Positions 16,993 through 26,053 are shown, counted from the stretch's first letter. The stretch: 64,000 bases of DNA from Asanoa iriomotensis (GCF_016862515.1 NZ_BONC01000004.1:154926-218925); one strand, 5' to 3'. The notes: generated from the letters alone by a model not told the origin. Numbers and translations are program-made.

Positions 16993-17946
16993 ATGGACCT
17001 CCTTGACCTCCTCAAGCTCGTTGTCCGGCGGTGGTACGTCGCGGTTCCGATCGTCATCGTGACGCTGGCGGCCGCGGTCGCGCTCGGCAGCGCGATCCAG
17101 CCGGAATACAAGACGGCGGCCACCGTCATGCTGGTCCCGCCGACCACGTCGGCGGCGGCTCCGGCCAACGGCGCCACCCCCGCACCCGGCAACCCCTGGC
17201 TGCGCATCGGCGAGGTGCAGATGGCCCAGGCCGTGCAGATCTCCGCGTCGTCGAGCGAGTCCCGGCAGACGGTCGTCGCCGCCGGTGGTGACGACGCGTA
17301 CGAGATCACGCTCGTCACCCGCAGCTCGATCATGACGATCGAGGTTTCCAGCGACACCAGCGCCAAGGCCCTCGCCACGGTCGAGGCGGCCACCAAGCTG
17401 ATCAACGACGAGGTGGTCGCGCAGCAGGCGAAATACAAGCCCAAGGCCGGTGAGTCGATCACCACCCAGGTGCTCGACCCGGGCCTCAACGTGACGCCGT
17501 CCCGGTCCAACGTGCTCCGCGCCCAGATCGTCGTGCTCGCCGTCGGCCTGCTGCTGATGGCCGCCGTGGTGGTCGCCTACGACGCGATCGCCCGTCGCCG
17601 CCTCACCGCCCGGGTCAACAACCGGGCCGGCCTGCGCGCCAACGCCACCGCCGGCTCGGCCGCGGTCGAGCAGCGCCGCCCGCAGCCGCCGCTGGCCAAG
17701 GCCGTCGGCCCGGTCAACAAACCGGTGGCCGTCCCGGGACGCGAGCCCGAGCCGGGCGACGAACAGGAGCCCGCGGACGCCACCCAGGTGATCCGGATCA
17801 ACAGCACCCCGGTGACCGCCAACGGGCACTCGTCCGGAGGCAACCCCCAGCAGGTCTCGGCCGACTTCGTGCGCGCGCCGGAGACCGACGACACCATCCT
17901 GCTCACCGCGGTGCGGACGCCCAGGCCTGAAGACAACCACCAGTAG
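16993..17946 (+). CDS. Wzz/chain-length-determinant-like membrane protein
   Basis: Membrane protein of 317 aa of the polysaccharide co-polymerase type. TM1 is at about 16-36 (YVAVPIVIVTLAAAVALG), an extracellular domain follows, and TM2 is at about 178-200 (IVVLAVGLLLMAAVVVAYDA). A disordered, Pro/Arg-rich cytosolic tail (about 205-317) takes the place of the tyrosine kinase domain found in some homologues. It probably sets chain length with the polymerase/ligase encoded next. It lies nine bases before that gene. Confidence 0.8.
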   Translation: MDLLDLLKLVVRRWYVAVPIVIVTLAAAVALGSAIQPEYKTAATVMLVPPTTSAAAPANGATPAPGNPWLRIGEVQMAQAVQISASSSESRQTVVAAGGDDAYEITLVTRSSIMTIEVSSDTSAKALATVEAATKLINDEVVAQQAKYKPKAGESITTQVLDPGLNVTPSRSNVLRAQIVVLAVGLLLMAAVVVAYDAIARRRLTARVNNRAGLRANATAGSAAVEQRRPQPPLAKAVGPVNKPVAVPGREPEPGDEQEPADATQVIRINSTPVTANGHSSGGNPQQVSADFVRAPETDDTILLTAVRTPRPEDNHQ

Positions 17947-17954
17947 TAGCAGTA

Positions 17955-19292
17955 GTGCAGACCTACCTATCAGCGCGGAGAACTGCGACCGTCTACGACG
18001 GTGTGACACCCAGCGTCATCGAGTTCCGGGACGCGACGGCCTGGGTGAGCTTCACCATCTTCGCGATGTACGCCCTGCCGGCCCGGCTGATCTTCCCGCC
18101 GCTGACGACGCTGGGGCGGCCCGGCGTGGTCGCCGGGCTGCTGCTGTTCGTCTGGTGGGCGCTCACCCGGTTCCACCCGTCCCTGGTCACCCGCGGTCAG
18201 CAGCCGATGCGCTGGGCGCTGGCGTTCTTCTTCGCCACGACGGCGACCTCCTACATCGCCGGCCAGGCCCGCGGCCTCGACCCGCTCGAGGCCAACCAGG
18301 CCGACCGCACCGTGCTGATGGCCTTCGCGGCCGGCGGCATCCTGCTCGCCGCCTGCGACGGCGTGCTGACCCGGGAGCGGATCGACACCGTCCTGCGCTG
18401 GCTCTGCTACGGCTCCGCCGTGATGGCGCTGTTCGCGTTCGCCCAGTTCGCCTTCCGGCAGGACTTCACCGTCAACCTGAAGCTGCCGCCGATCCTCCAG
18501 TTCCAGCGTGACCTGGTCGGCTTCGACGACCGCGGTGGCGGTGGGCTGGTCCGGGTGGCCGGCACGGCCGGGCACTACATCGAGTTCAGCGTGCTGATGG
18601 TGGTCGCGCTGGTGGTGGCCATCCACTACGCCCGGTTCGCGGCGACCCGCCGCGACCGGCAGATCTTCGCCGCGATCGCGATGGTCGTCGCCGGCGTCAT
18701 CCCGATCTCGCTGTCCCGCACGGGCGTGCTCGCGCTCGGCGCCGCGATCCTGCTGCTGATCCTGGTCTGGCCGTTGCGCACGACGTTCAACGTGCTGATC
18801 GTCGGCGTGTTCCTCACCGCGATCATCCAGGTGGGCAAGCCCGGCCTGCTGGGCGCCCTGCGCGCGCTGCTCTTCGCCGGCTCGAACGACCCCAGCGTGC
18901 AGGGCCGGCTCGAGGACTACGACTACGTCGCGCCGTTCATCAAGGAACGACCCTGGTTCGGCCGAGGCGTCGGCACCTGGCTGCCGGAGCTCTACCAACT
19001 GCTCGACAACCAGTGGCTGGTCACGGTGGTGACCACCGGGATCGTCGGCGTGGTCGGCCTGAGCGTGCTGTTCCTGGCCGGCATCTTCGTCGCCGCCCGG
19101 GTCCGCCGGTTCGCCAGGACCGACAGCGACCGCGACCTGGCCGCCGTGCTCGCTGTCGCGATCGGCGTGATGGCGGTGGCCGCGTTCACCTTCGACGCGC
19201 TCTACTTCTCCACCTACCTGTTCACGATGCACCTGCTGCTCGGGTTGGCCGGCGCGATGTGGCGCCTCACCCGGGCACAGCGGCTGAACTGA
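17955..19292 (+). CDS. O-antigen polymerase/ligase-like (Wzy/WaaL type) membrane protein
   Basis: Polytopic membrane protein of 445 aa with about ten to twelve hydrophobic segments. The Wzy_C-like signature is the large loop around RLEDYDYVAPFIKERPWFGRG, with GRGVGTWLPELY following. Such proteins either polymerise repeat units or ligate the chain to an acceptor; the sequence does not decide. GTG start at 17955 lacks a strong ribosome site and may rely on coupling to the Wzz-like gene. Confidence 0.8.
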   Translation: MQTYLSARRTATVYDGVTPSVIEFRDATAWVSFTIFAMYALPARLIFPPLTTLGRPGVVAGLLLFVWWALTRFHPSLVTRGQQPMRWALAFFFATTATSYIAGQARGLDPLEANQADRTVLMAFAAGGILLAACDGVLTRERIDTVLRWLCYGSAVMALFAFAQFAFRQDFTVNLKLPPILQFQRDLVGFDDRGGGGLVRVAGTAGHYIEFSVLMVVALVVAIHYARFAATRRDRQIFAAIAMVVAGVIPISLSRTGVLALGAAILLLILVWPLRTTFNVLIVGVFLTAIIQVGKPGLLGALRALLFAGSNDPSVQGRLEDYDYVAPFIKERPWFGRGVGTWLPELYQLLDNQWLVTVVTTGIVGVVGLSVLFLAGIFVAARVRRFARTDSDRDLAAVLAVAIGVMAVAAFTFDALYFSTYLFTMHLLLGLAGAMWRLTRAQRLN

Positions 19293-19301
19293 GGACGCGA
19301 C

Positions 19302-20144
19302 ATGAGTGGCATCGACATCCTGATGATCACGTACGACCGGCCGGAGTACGTCCGGCTGTCCCTGCCGCACCTGCTCGACACCTGCACCGACGACGCGCGG
19401 GTCTGGCTGTGGCACAACGGCTCCGACGCGGCGACGCTGGCCGCGGTCGAGGAGTTCCGGCACGACCCGCGGGTGCACCGGTTCCACCACAGCCCGACCA
19501 ACGCGGGTCTGCGCGAGCCGACGAACTGGCTGTGGTCCGAGTCGTCCGGCGACTACCTGAGCAAGGTCGACGACGACTGCCTGCCCGACAAGTCGTGGCT
19601 CGAGGTGCTCCGCCGGGCGCAGGACGACGTGCCCGAGTTCGGGGTGATCGGCACCTGGCGGTTCCCGGAGTCCGACGTCCGCCAGGACCTGGTCGACCAG
19701 AAGCTGGCGGAGTACGCCGGCGGGCACCGGCTCATGCGCAACCACTGGGTGCAGGGCAGCGGCTACCTGCTCAAGCGGGCGATGGTCGACCGCACGGGCC
19801 TGCTGGCCGAGGACGACTCTTTCACGAGTTGGTGCCTCAAGGCCGCCCGCCTGGGCTTCGTCAACGGCTGGATCTACCCGTTCCTGCCGGAGGACCACCT
19901 TGACGACCCGCGCAGCCCGCGGACGATCTACCACACCGACGAGGACTTCATGGCCCGCCGGCCGCTCTCCGCGCAGAAGACCGGCGTGAAGACGGTCGCG
20001 GAGTGGACCGAGCAGATGAAGCGGTCCGCGTACGTGGTCCAGGCCGCGTCGCTCGACCTGCGCGAATATTCGGGCTGGCGCCAGCGGAGCCGGTCGCTGA
20101 CCAAGCGGGTCCGCCGCGCGATCACCGGGCGCGCGCCGTGGTGA
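19302..20144 (+). CDS. Glycosyltransferase family 2
   Basis: GT-A glycosyltransferase of 280 aa. Donor-site features are ILMITYDRPEYV, the HNGSDAA segment, and the DxD-type metal motif in SKVDDDCLPD at about residues 86-95; WVQGSGYLLKR is the acceptor-side loop. No membrane segment is evident. ATG at 19302 follows GAGGACG, nine bases after the ligase-like gene. Likely adds a sugar during repeat-unit assembly. Confidence 0.85.
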   Translation: MSGIDILMITYDRPEYVRLSLPHLLDTCTDDARVWLWHNGSDAATLAAVEEFRHDPRVHRFHHSPTNAGLREPTNWLWSESSGDYLSKVDDDCLPDKSWLEVLRRAQDDVPEFGVIGTWRFPESDVRQDLVDQKLAEYAGGHRLMRNHWVQGSGYLLKRAMVDRTGLLAEDDSFTSWCLKAARLGFVNGWIYPFLPEDHLDDPRSPRTIYHTDEDFMARRPLSAQKTGVKTVAEWTEQMKRSAYVVQAASLDLREYSGWRQRSRSLTKRVRRAITGRAPW

Positions 20145-20977
20145 GCATCGTGGTCGCCGCCCACAACGAGGCGACGGTCATCGAGCGCACGCTGCGCCAC
20201 CTGCTCGACGGTGCCGAGCCCGACGAGTTCGACGTGGTCGTGGCCGCCAACGGCTGCACCGACGACACGGCCGGGGTGGCCCGGTCCGTGCCCGGCGTGC
20301 GGGTGGTCGAGGTCGCGAAGGCGTCGAAGCCGGCCGCGCTCAACGCCGGTGACGCGGCCGCCACCAGCTTCCCCCGGATCTACCTCGACGCCGACATCCC
20401 GCTCTCCGCGGCCGGGGCGCGGGCGCTCGCCGCGGCGGTCTCCGGGAGGGGTGGCGTGATCGCCGCGTCGCCGCGCCGGGTGCTCGACACGTCCGGCCGC
20501 CCGTTGCTGGTCCGTGCCTACTACGCCGTCAACGGCCGGCTCCCGGCGTTCCGCGACGCGCTGTTCGGCCGTGGCGCGATCGCGCTGTCCAAGGACGCCC
20601 GGGCCCGCTTCGACCAGTTCCCCGACCTGGTCGCCGACGACCTGTTCCTCGACGCCCTGTTCGCGGTCGGTGAGAAGCGCGAGCTGCCTGAAGTGCCGTC
20701 GGTGGTGGCCACCCCGAACCGCACCGCGGACCTGCTCCGGCGGCTCGGCCGGCTGCGCGGCGGCAACACCGCATTGCGGGAGGCGGCCGCCGCCGCCGGC
20801 GCCACGCTGGCCGTGCGCCCGTCGCGCAAGGCGTCCTGGCTGGTCGACGTCGTCCTGCCGCGCCCCTGGCTGTGGCCGGCCGGCGCCTGCTACGCCGCAC
20901 TGACCCTGATCGCCGAGCGCCGCGCCCGCCGCACCCCCGCAAACGCCACCTGGGCCCGAGACGAGTCCACCCGTTAA
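20141..20977 (+). CDS. Glycosyltransferase family 2 (second)
   Basis: GT2 protein of 278 aa beginning VSIVVAAHNEATVIERTL, with VVAANGCTDDTAGVA, the DxD motif in YLDADIPLS and the DDLFLDALF loop. A hydrophobic region near the C-terminus (WLWPAGACYAALTLIAE) could touch the membrane. GTG at 20141 overlaps the previous stop by four bases (GTGA). Last gene of the operon; its stop codon runs directly into the inverted-repeat element. Confidence 0.84.
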   Translation: MSIVVAAHNEATVIERTLRHLLDGAEPDEFDVVVAANGCTDDTAGVARSVPGVRVVEVAKASKPAALNAGDAAATSFPRIYLDADIPLSAAGARALAAAVSGRGGVIAASPRRVLDTSGRPLLVRAYYAVNGRLPAFRDALFGRGAIALSKDARARFDQFPDLVADDLFLDALFAVGEKRELPEVPSVVATPNRTADLLRRLGRLRGGNTALREAAAAAGATLAVRPSRKASWLVDVVLPRPWLWPAGACYAALTLIAERRARRTPANATWARDESTR

Positions 20978-21107
20978 GGAACGGTCCGTTATTAACGGTT
21001 TTCGCATAGGAACGGTCCGCTATTAACATTCCCGTGCCGGTGGCTCGGGAGCGGTGTTAACAGGGGACCGTTCCTATGCGGAAACCGTTAACAAGGGGCC
21101 GTTCCTT
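20976..21107. repeat. Long imperfect inverted repeat with internal tandem repeats
   Basis: Two 52-base arms (20976-21027 and 21056-21107) match in 46 positions as reverse complements across a 28-base centre. Each arm holds two copies of a unit AGGAACGGTCC...TTAAC about 32 bases apart, so the unit occurs four times. The first arm overlaps the glycosyltransferase stop codon. As RNA this would fold into a very long hairpin and could end transcription of the polysaccharide operon. I recall similar intergenic repeats from Micromonospora-type genomes, but cannot check it here. Confidence 0.85.
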
Positions 21108-21126
21108 TCGCCCGCGGCGTGGCGGC

Positions 21127-21132
21127 TAGCGT
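21127..21132 (+). promoter_or_regulatory. Leaderless-type -10 (TAGCGT) for the serine hydrolase gene
   Basis: TAGCGT ends six bases before the GTG at 21139, and no ribosome-binding site is present. Confidence 0.5.
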
Positions 21133-21138
21133 GGCCGG

Positions 21139-21957
21139 GTGGTCGAATCGCATGCCCTAGCCTTGGTGGACTCCTGGCCCGTGGAAACCGTCGCCGTCGC
21201 TGTGGTCGACAAGGACGGCGTGCTCGCCCGGACCGGGCCGGACAAGCCGCTGCCGTGGGCGTCGGTGACCAAGCCGCTGTCCGCGCTGACCGTGCTGGCC
21301 GCGGTCGACGACGGGCTGGTCTCGCTCGACGACCCGGCCGGGCCGCCCGGCTCCACCGTGCGTCACCTGCTGGCACACGCCTCAGGGCTCAACTTCGGCG
21401 ACGACCAGGTGATGAGCCAGCCCGGCAAGCGCCGGATCTACTCGAACCGCGGCTTCGAGGTGCTAGCCGACTTCGTCGCGGAGCGGGCCGAGGGCAGCTT
21501 CGGCGACCTCATGATCGACCTGGTGCTGGACCAGCTCGACATGCCCAACACGGTGCTCGACGGCTCGCCCGCGTCGAAGGTGACGGGCTCGGTCGGCGAC
21601 CTGGCGAAGCTGGGCCGCGAGCTGCTGAACCCGACCATCGCGCCCGCCTTGACCCGGTCGGCGGCGCAGGTCGCCTTCCCCGGCCTCGCCGGCGTGCTGC
21701 CCGGCCACGGGCGGCAGGACCCCAACGACTGGGGCCTGGGCTTCGAGATCCGGTCGCACAAGCACCCGCACTGGACGGGCACCGACAACTCGCCACAGAC
21801 CTTCGGGCACTTCGGACAGACGGGCACGTTCCTCTGGGTCGACCCGGTCGCGGGCCTGGCCGTCGCCTGCCTCACCGACCGCAACTTCGGCGAGTGGGCG
21901 GCCCCACTCTGGCCGGCCCTCTCCGACGCGATCCTCGCCGAATTCAGTCAGCCGTAG
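21139..21957 (+). CDS. Serine hydrolase, beta-lactamase/PBP-fold (class C-like)
   Basis: Protein of 272 aa with the active-site elements of the DD-peptidase/esterase/class C family: SVTK (Ser and Lys, about residues 55-58), YSN (about 107-109) and HFGQTG (about 227-232) in the place of KTG. No signal peptide is seen, so it probably acts in the cytosol as an esterase or peptidase rather than as a beta-lactamase. Its C-terminal ten bases overlap the convergent small gene at 21948. Confidence 0.85.
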   Translation: MVESHALALVDSWPVETVAVAVVDKDGVLARTGPDKPLPWASVTKPLSALTVLAAVDDGLVSLDDPAGPPGSTVRHLLAHASGLNFGDDQVMSQPGKRRIYSNRGFEVLADFVAERAEGSFGDLMIDLVLDQLDMPNTVLDGSPASKVTGSVGDLAKLGRELLNPTIAPALTRSAAQVAFPGLAGVLPGHGRQDPNDWGLGFEIRSHKHPHWTGTDNSPQTFGHFGQTGTFLWVDPVAGLAVACLTDRNFGEWAAPLWPALSDAILAEFSQP

Positions 21958-22274
21958 CGCGGCGCGCTGCGGCTGCGCATGGTGCCGGGGGCGCGGCGGT
22001 CGCGGGCGCGCCAGCAGCCGCTGTGCCAGTGGCGGCGGTCGGTCAGGTCGCCGCGCTCGTCGGCGGGCCAGACCACCACGTGCGCCGTGCCCGGCCGGAT
22101 CTCCTGGTCACAGCCCGGGCAGCGGTAGGTCTTCGCGCTGGCACCACCGGGCACCAGCCGCACCATCCAGTCGCCGTGCCGATCCCCCTCGACCGACCCC
22201 ACCCCACGCCGCAGCGCCTCGTCGTCGAGGGGACGCCCGTCGTCGGGCTTCGGGCGGTTGCGACGCGGGCTCAC
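21948..22274 (-). CDS. Small protein with putative zinc site
   Basis: Protein of 108 aa with an apparent metal-binding pattern, CPGC in the middle and HWHSGC further on, flanked by charged, disordered ends. I do not recognise a named family. The start is GTG at 22274, supported by a leaderless-type promoter (TACAGT seven bases ahead). Convergent with the serine hydrolase. It could bind nucleic acid, but nothing in the sequence proves it. Confidence 0.7.
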   Translation of the reverse strand: MSPRRNRPKPDDGRPLDDEALRRGVGSVEGDRHGDWMVRLVPGGASAKTYRCPGCDQEIRPGTAHVVVWPADERGDLTDRRHWHSGCWRARDRRAPGTMRSRSAPRYG

Positions 22275-22281
22275 GCTTTCA

Positions 22282-22287
22282 ACTGTA
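22282..22287 (-). promoter_or_regulatory. Leaderless-type -10 (TACAGT) for the zinc-site protein gene
   Basis: On the minus strand TACAGT is followed by seven bases and the GTG at 22274. Confidence 0.5.
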
Positions 22288-22297
22288 GGTCTCAGTG

Positions 22298-24085
22298 TCA
22301 GTGGGTGTGGTCGCGGAAGCCGCGGCCGGCCTTGCGTCCCACGTAGCCCGCGGTCACCAGGTGTTCCAGCAGCGGCGCGGGCGCGAAGCCCGGCTCGCGC
22401 AGCTCCAGGTAGAGCTCGCGCTGGATGGCCAGCGCCACGTCGAGGCCGACGGTGTCGAGCAGTTCGAACGGGCCCATCGGGTAGCCGCAGCCCAGCTTCA
22501 TCGCGTAGTCGATGTCGTCGACGGTCGCGTACGACGCCTCCAGCATTCGCACCGCGTCGTTCAGGTATGGGAACAGTAGGGCGTTGACGATGAAACCGGA
22601 CCGGTCGGCGCAGTGGACGCCGGTCTTGCCCAGCGCCGCGACCAGCGCGCCGGCCGCGGCCGCGGTCTCCGGCGAGGTGCGGATGGTGCGGACGATCTCG
22701 ACGAGCTGCATCACCGGCGCGGGGTTGAAGAAGTGCAGGCCGATCACGTCGGCCGGGCGCTGGGTGGCCATCGCGATCTCGATCACCGGCAGCGACGACG
22801 TGGTGGTGGCGAGCACCACGCCCGGCTTGCAGATCTCGTCGAGGGCGGCGAACACGGCCTTCTTGACCGAGATCTCCTCGACCACGGCCTCGATCACCAG
22901 GTCGACGTCGTCGAGGTCCTCCAGCCGCTGCGACCAGGTGATCCGGTCGAGGGCGGCGGCCTGGTCGGCCTCGGTCAGCTTGCCCTTGACGACGGCCTTG
23001 GCCAGCGAGCCGCGTGCCGCCTCGGTCACCGCCGCCGTCTGAGGCTCGCCGCGGGTCACGGAGACCACGTCGAAGCCGGCCCGGGCGGCCACCTCGACGA
23101 TCCCGCGCGCCATCACGCCGGACCCGACCACGCCGATCGTCGTGATCGCGCGGGTCTCGTCGGCGTCCTTGGCGGGTGCGGGCGGCGCGGTCAGCTCGTC
23201 GGGGACGACCTTCGGCGACCCCGGGCCTTCGTACGTGTAGAAGCCCCGACCGGTCTTGCGACCGAGCAGGCCCGCGGTGACCATCTGCTTGATCAGCGGA
23301 ACGGGCGCGTGCCGGCGGTCGCGGCCGCCCCGGCGGTACATCGTGTCCAGGATCTCGTACGCGGTGTCGATGCCGATCAGGTCCATCAGCGCGAGCGGGC
23401 CCATCGGCAGCCCGCAGCCGAGCCGCATCGCGGCGTCGATGTCCTCGCGGGTCGCGTACCGCGCCTCCAGCATCGACACGGCCTGGTTGAGGTAGCCGAA
23501 CAGCAGCGCGTTGGCGATGAAACCGGCCCGGTCGTTGATCGTCACGTCGGTCTTGCCGAGCCGGGCGCAGAGCGCCTCGACGTCGGCCACGACATCGGCC
23601 GCGGTGACCACGGTGCGGACGATCTCGACCAGCTTCATCACCGGCGCCGGGTTGAAGAAGTGCACCCCGATGACCTGGTTGGGCCGGCTCGTGGCGACCG
23701 AGATCTCGGTGACCGACAGCGACGAGGTGTTGGTGGCCAGGATGGCGTCGGGCTTGCAGACCCGGTCGAGCTCGGCGAAGATCCGCTGCTTGAGCGGCAA
23801 CTGCTCGGGCACCGCCTCGATGACCAGGTCCACGTCGTGCAGCGCCTCGAAGCCGACCGCGAAACCGACCCGCGCGAAGATCTCGTCGCGCTCCTCGGGC
23901 GTCAGCTTGCCCTTGGCCACGGCCCGGTCGATCGAGCCGACCAGCGTCGCCTGGCCGCGATCCAGCGCCGCCTCGGCGACCTCGACCGCGACGACGTCGA
24001 TCCCGCTGCGCGCGAAGACCTCGACGATGCCCGCGCCCATCGTGCCGAGCCCGACAACTCCGACGGTGTTGATCTCCCGCGACAC
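22298..24085 (-). CDS. Double-domain 3-hydroxyacyl-CoA dehydrogenase
   Basis: Cytosolic NAD-dependent enzyme of 595 aa made of two complete 3-hydroxybutyryl-CoA dehydrogenase units in tandem. Unit 1 (about 1-285) has GLGTMGAG and GVHFFNPAPVMKLVE; unit 2 (about 300-590) has GSGVMARG and GLHFFNPAPVMQLVE. Each has the catalytic His, NTSSL or TTSSL, the MGPLALMD or MGPFELLD helix and a C-terminal KTGRGFYTYE or KAGRGFRDH ending. It oxidises 3-hydroxyacyl-CoA to 3-ketoacyl-CoA in beta-oxidation or aromatic-acid breakdown (PaaH-like). GTG start follows GGGGAG. Unit 2 has Arg where unit 1 has Gly after the dinucleotide glycines, so its cofactor binding may differ. Confidence 0.9.
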   Translation of the reverse strand: MSREINTVGVVGLGTMGAGIVEVFARSGIDVVAVEVAEAALDRGQATLVGSIDRAVAKGKLTPEERDEIFARVGFAVGFEALHDVDLVIEAVPEQLPLKQRIFAELDRVCKPDAILATNTSSLSVTEISVATSRPNQVIGVHFFNPAPVMKLVEIVRTVVTAADVVADVEALCARLGKTDVTINDRAGFIANALLFGYLNQAVSMLEARYATREDIDAAMRLGCGLPMGPLALMDLIGIDTAYEILDTMYRRGGRDRRHAPVPLIKQMVTAGLLGRKTGRGFYTYEGPGSPKVVPDELTAPPAPAKDADETRAITTIGVVGSGVMARGIVEVAARAGFDVVSVTRGEPQTAAVTEAARGSLAKAVVKGKLTEADQAAALDRITWSQRLEDLDDVDLVIEAVVEEISVKKAVFAALDEICKPGVVLATTTSSLPVIEIAMATQRPADVIGLHFFNPAPVMQLVEIVRTIRTSPETAAAAGALVAALGKTGVHCADRSGFIVNALLFPYLNDAVRMLEASYATVDDIDYAMKLGCGYPMGPFELLDTVGLDVALAIQRELYLELREPGFAPAPLLEHLVTAGYVGRKAGRGFRDHTH

Positions 24086-24143
24086 GCGACGCTCCCCTAA
24101 CGATCCATCAGGTCAGGGTCAGTCTGCCATGTCGCTTCCCCGG

Positions 24144-25007
24144 TCAGCGGGCGCTTCGCACCGCGGCGGCCACCTCCGCGGCGCCCTTGGGTCCGAGCGT
24201 GATCGTGTAGTGGTTGGTGCCGGGCACGTCGCGCTCCGTGATGCCCGGGAAGGCCCGGCCGGCCACGCCCGGCGCGAACAGCCCCTCCGGTTGGTCGAAC
24301 ATGCCGCGCTCGGCGCGCAGGAAGACGGCCGGCGCCGGCAGCGGCGCCGGCTCGACGGGCCGCCAGGCGTAGAGGTCGCGGGCGTCGCGCAGGGCCGCTT
24401 CGAGCCGGCAGGCCGGCCGCAGCACGCCACCGTCGTCGACCAGGTCGTAGTCCGCGTACGCGGCCATGGTGTCGTTCCACTCGGCGAGCGAGGGGTGGGC
24501 TCGCCAGAGCTCCCGATAAGCGTCGCGATCGGGGAAGGTCATTGTCAAGCGCGCGTACGCCTGCCCGACCGTCTCGGTGATCACCTGGGTGACCTGCTCG
24601 GGGCTGGGCTCGGCCGGCACGCCCGGCGGCGGTGCCAGCGGCGGCCCGCCGTCGACCAGCACCAGGCGCTCGACCAGGGCCGGCTCGCCGCGCGCGAGGG
24701 CGATCGCGGCCCAGCAGCCCATCGAGTGACCGACCACGATGGCCGGACCACCGCCGTAGGCCCGGATCACCTCGGCGAGGTCGGCGGCGTGCCGGTCCAT
24801 CCCGTACGGCGCCGGCAGGTCCCGGCTGTGCCCACGGCCGCGCAGGTCCGGCGCGACGAACCGGTGGTCCGCACCGACGAGCGGGCCGACCAGCCCCCAG
24901 GCGAGGTGGTGCGAGGTGATGCCGTGCGCGGCGACCACCAGCGGGCCGCCGTCGCCCCAGACGCCGACGGCGAGGTCCCCGGCGCGCTCCTCCCGGTAGG
25001 ACGTCAC
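24144..25007 (-). CDS. Alpha/beta hydrolase
   Basis: Hydrolase of 287 aa: oxyanion-hole HG in VAAHGITSHH, nucleophile elbow GHSMG at about residue 95, and a C-terminal catalytic His in PGTNHYTI. The substrate is unknown; esterases, lactonases and haloperoxidase-like enzymes share these features. GTG at 25007 overlaps the stop of the upstream hydrolase gene by four bases, so the two are co-translated. Confidence 0.82.
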   Translation of the reverse strand: MTSYREERAGDLAVGVWGDGGPLVVAAHGITSHHLAWGLVGPLVGADHRFVAPDLRGRGHSRDLPAPYGMDRHAADLAEVIRAYGGGPAIVVGHSMGCWAAIALARGEPALVERLVLVDGGPPLAPPPGVPAEPSPEQVTQVITETVGQAYARLTMTFPDRDAYRELWRAHPSLAEWNDTMAAYADYDLVDDGGVLRPACRLEAALRDARDLYAWRPVEPAPLPAPAVFLRAERGMFDQPEGLFAPGVAGRAFPGITERDVPGTNHYTITLGPKGAAEVAAAVRSAR

Positions 25008-26053
25008 GGCAACAACGCCACCAGTTCCGCGACGAACTCGGCCGGGCGCTCGATGTGCGGCGAGTGGCCGCAGCCCGCGTAGACCACCTCGCGGTAGCTG
25101 CCACCGGCGGCCGCGTAACGGTCGAGGACCGCGCGGGTCTGGCCGATCATCGGCTGCGGCGGGCTCACCTCCGCGCCCGGCCAGCCCGGCACGACACCGA
25201 GGGAGCCGAGGTACGACAGGTCGAAGAACGAGGTGTCGGAGACGATCGCGTCCTGGTCACCGCGTACCCAGGTGATGTGTGGCTTGGTTTCGACGGCGAC
25301 GAGGTCCTGAGCGATCCGGAAGTGGTTCGGCGCCATCGTGTTGAGCACGCCTCGGTCACCGGGCGCGACACCGGGCCAGTTGGCGCTCGGCGTCGAGGTG
25401 CCCGGGTAGTTGTCGTCGCCGGTGACCGTGGAGAGCACGGTGTCGAGCAGCAGTTCCTCGTCGGCGCCGAGCGCGGCCGGGTCGGCGACGTAGGCCGTCC
25501 GCATCACCGTGCGCGGGCTGGTCTGCGCGTCGCTCTCGCGGTCCTTGGCGGCGAGCCGGGCGACGAAGTCGGGGTTGGCGGTGCCCGCGCCGGTGCCGGC
25601 GAAGTCCTCGGTGGTCGGCGTGCCGTCGAGGTCCTTGGTGCCGCCGAAGCCGTAGGGCGACAGCGGGGCCTCGAGCAGCATCGCTTTGATCCGCGCGGGG
25701 TGGTCGACCAGCAGCTGCATCGCGACACCGCAGCCCATCGAGTGCGCGACGACCAGCGGCTTGGCGCCGGCCGGGAACAGGTCGGGCGCGTCGAGCAGGG
25801 CGGCCAGGTCGTCGGCGAAGTCGCGCAGGCCGCGGGTGGCGTCGACGGGGGCGGCCTCGCTCGCGCCGTAGCCGCGCAGGTCGGGCGCGACGATCCGGAC
25901 AGTTTCCGGGAGGTGGCGCAGCAGCGGGCGCCAGAAGTCGGCGGACGAGCAGTTGCCGTGGATCAGCAGCACCGGAGTGCCGTCTGCCGGGCCTGCTACT
26001 AGGACGTTCTGGTCGATTCCGCGCGCCGTTACGCGTACCTGCTGGTGCTCCAT
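25004..26053 (-). CDS. Alpha/beta hydrolase (second, coupled)
   Basis: Hydrolase of 349 aa with IHGNCSSADFW, nucleophile motif AHSMG, and the catalytic His in AGCGHSPHIERP near the C-terminus. A long insertion (about 135-245) forms the lid. ATG at 26053 has AGGA eight bases ahead; an ATG three codons upstream is also possible. It begins a two-gene leftward operon divergent from the aldehyde dehydrogenase gene. Substrate unknown. Confidence 0.8.
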   Translation of the reverse strand: MEHQQVRVTARGIDQNVLVAGPADGTPVLLIHGNCSSADFWRPLLRHLPETVRIVAPDLRGYGASEAAPVDATRGLRDFADDLAALLDAPDLFPAGAKPLVVAHSMGCGVAMQLLVDHPARIKAMLLEAPLSPYGFGGTKDLDGTPTTEDFAGTGAGTANPDFVARLAAKDRESDAQTSPRTVMRTAYVADPAALGADEELLLDTVLSTVTGDDNYPGTSTPSANWPGVAPGDRGVLNTMAPNHFRIAQDLVAVETKPHITWVRGDQDAIVSDTSFFDLSYLGSLGVVPGWPGAEVSPPQPMIGQTRAVLDRYAAAGGSYREVVYAGCGHSPHIERPAEFVAELVALLP

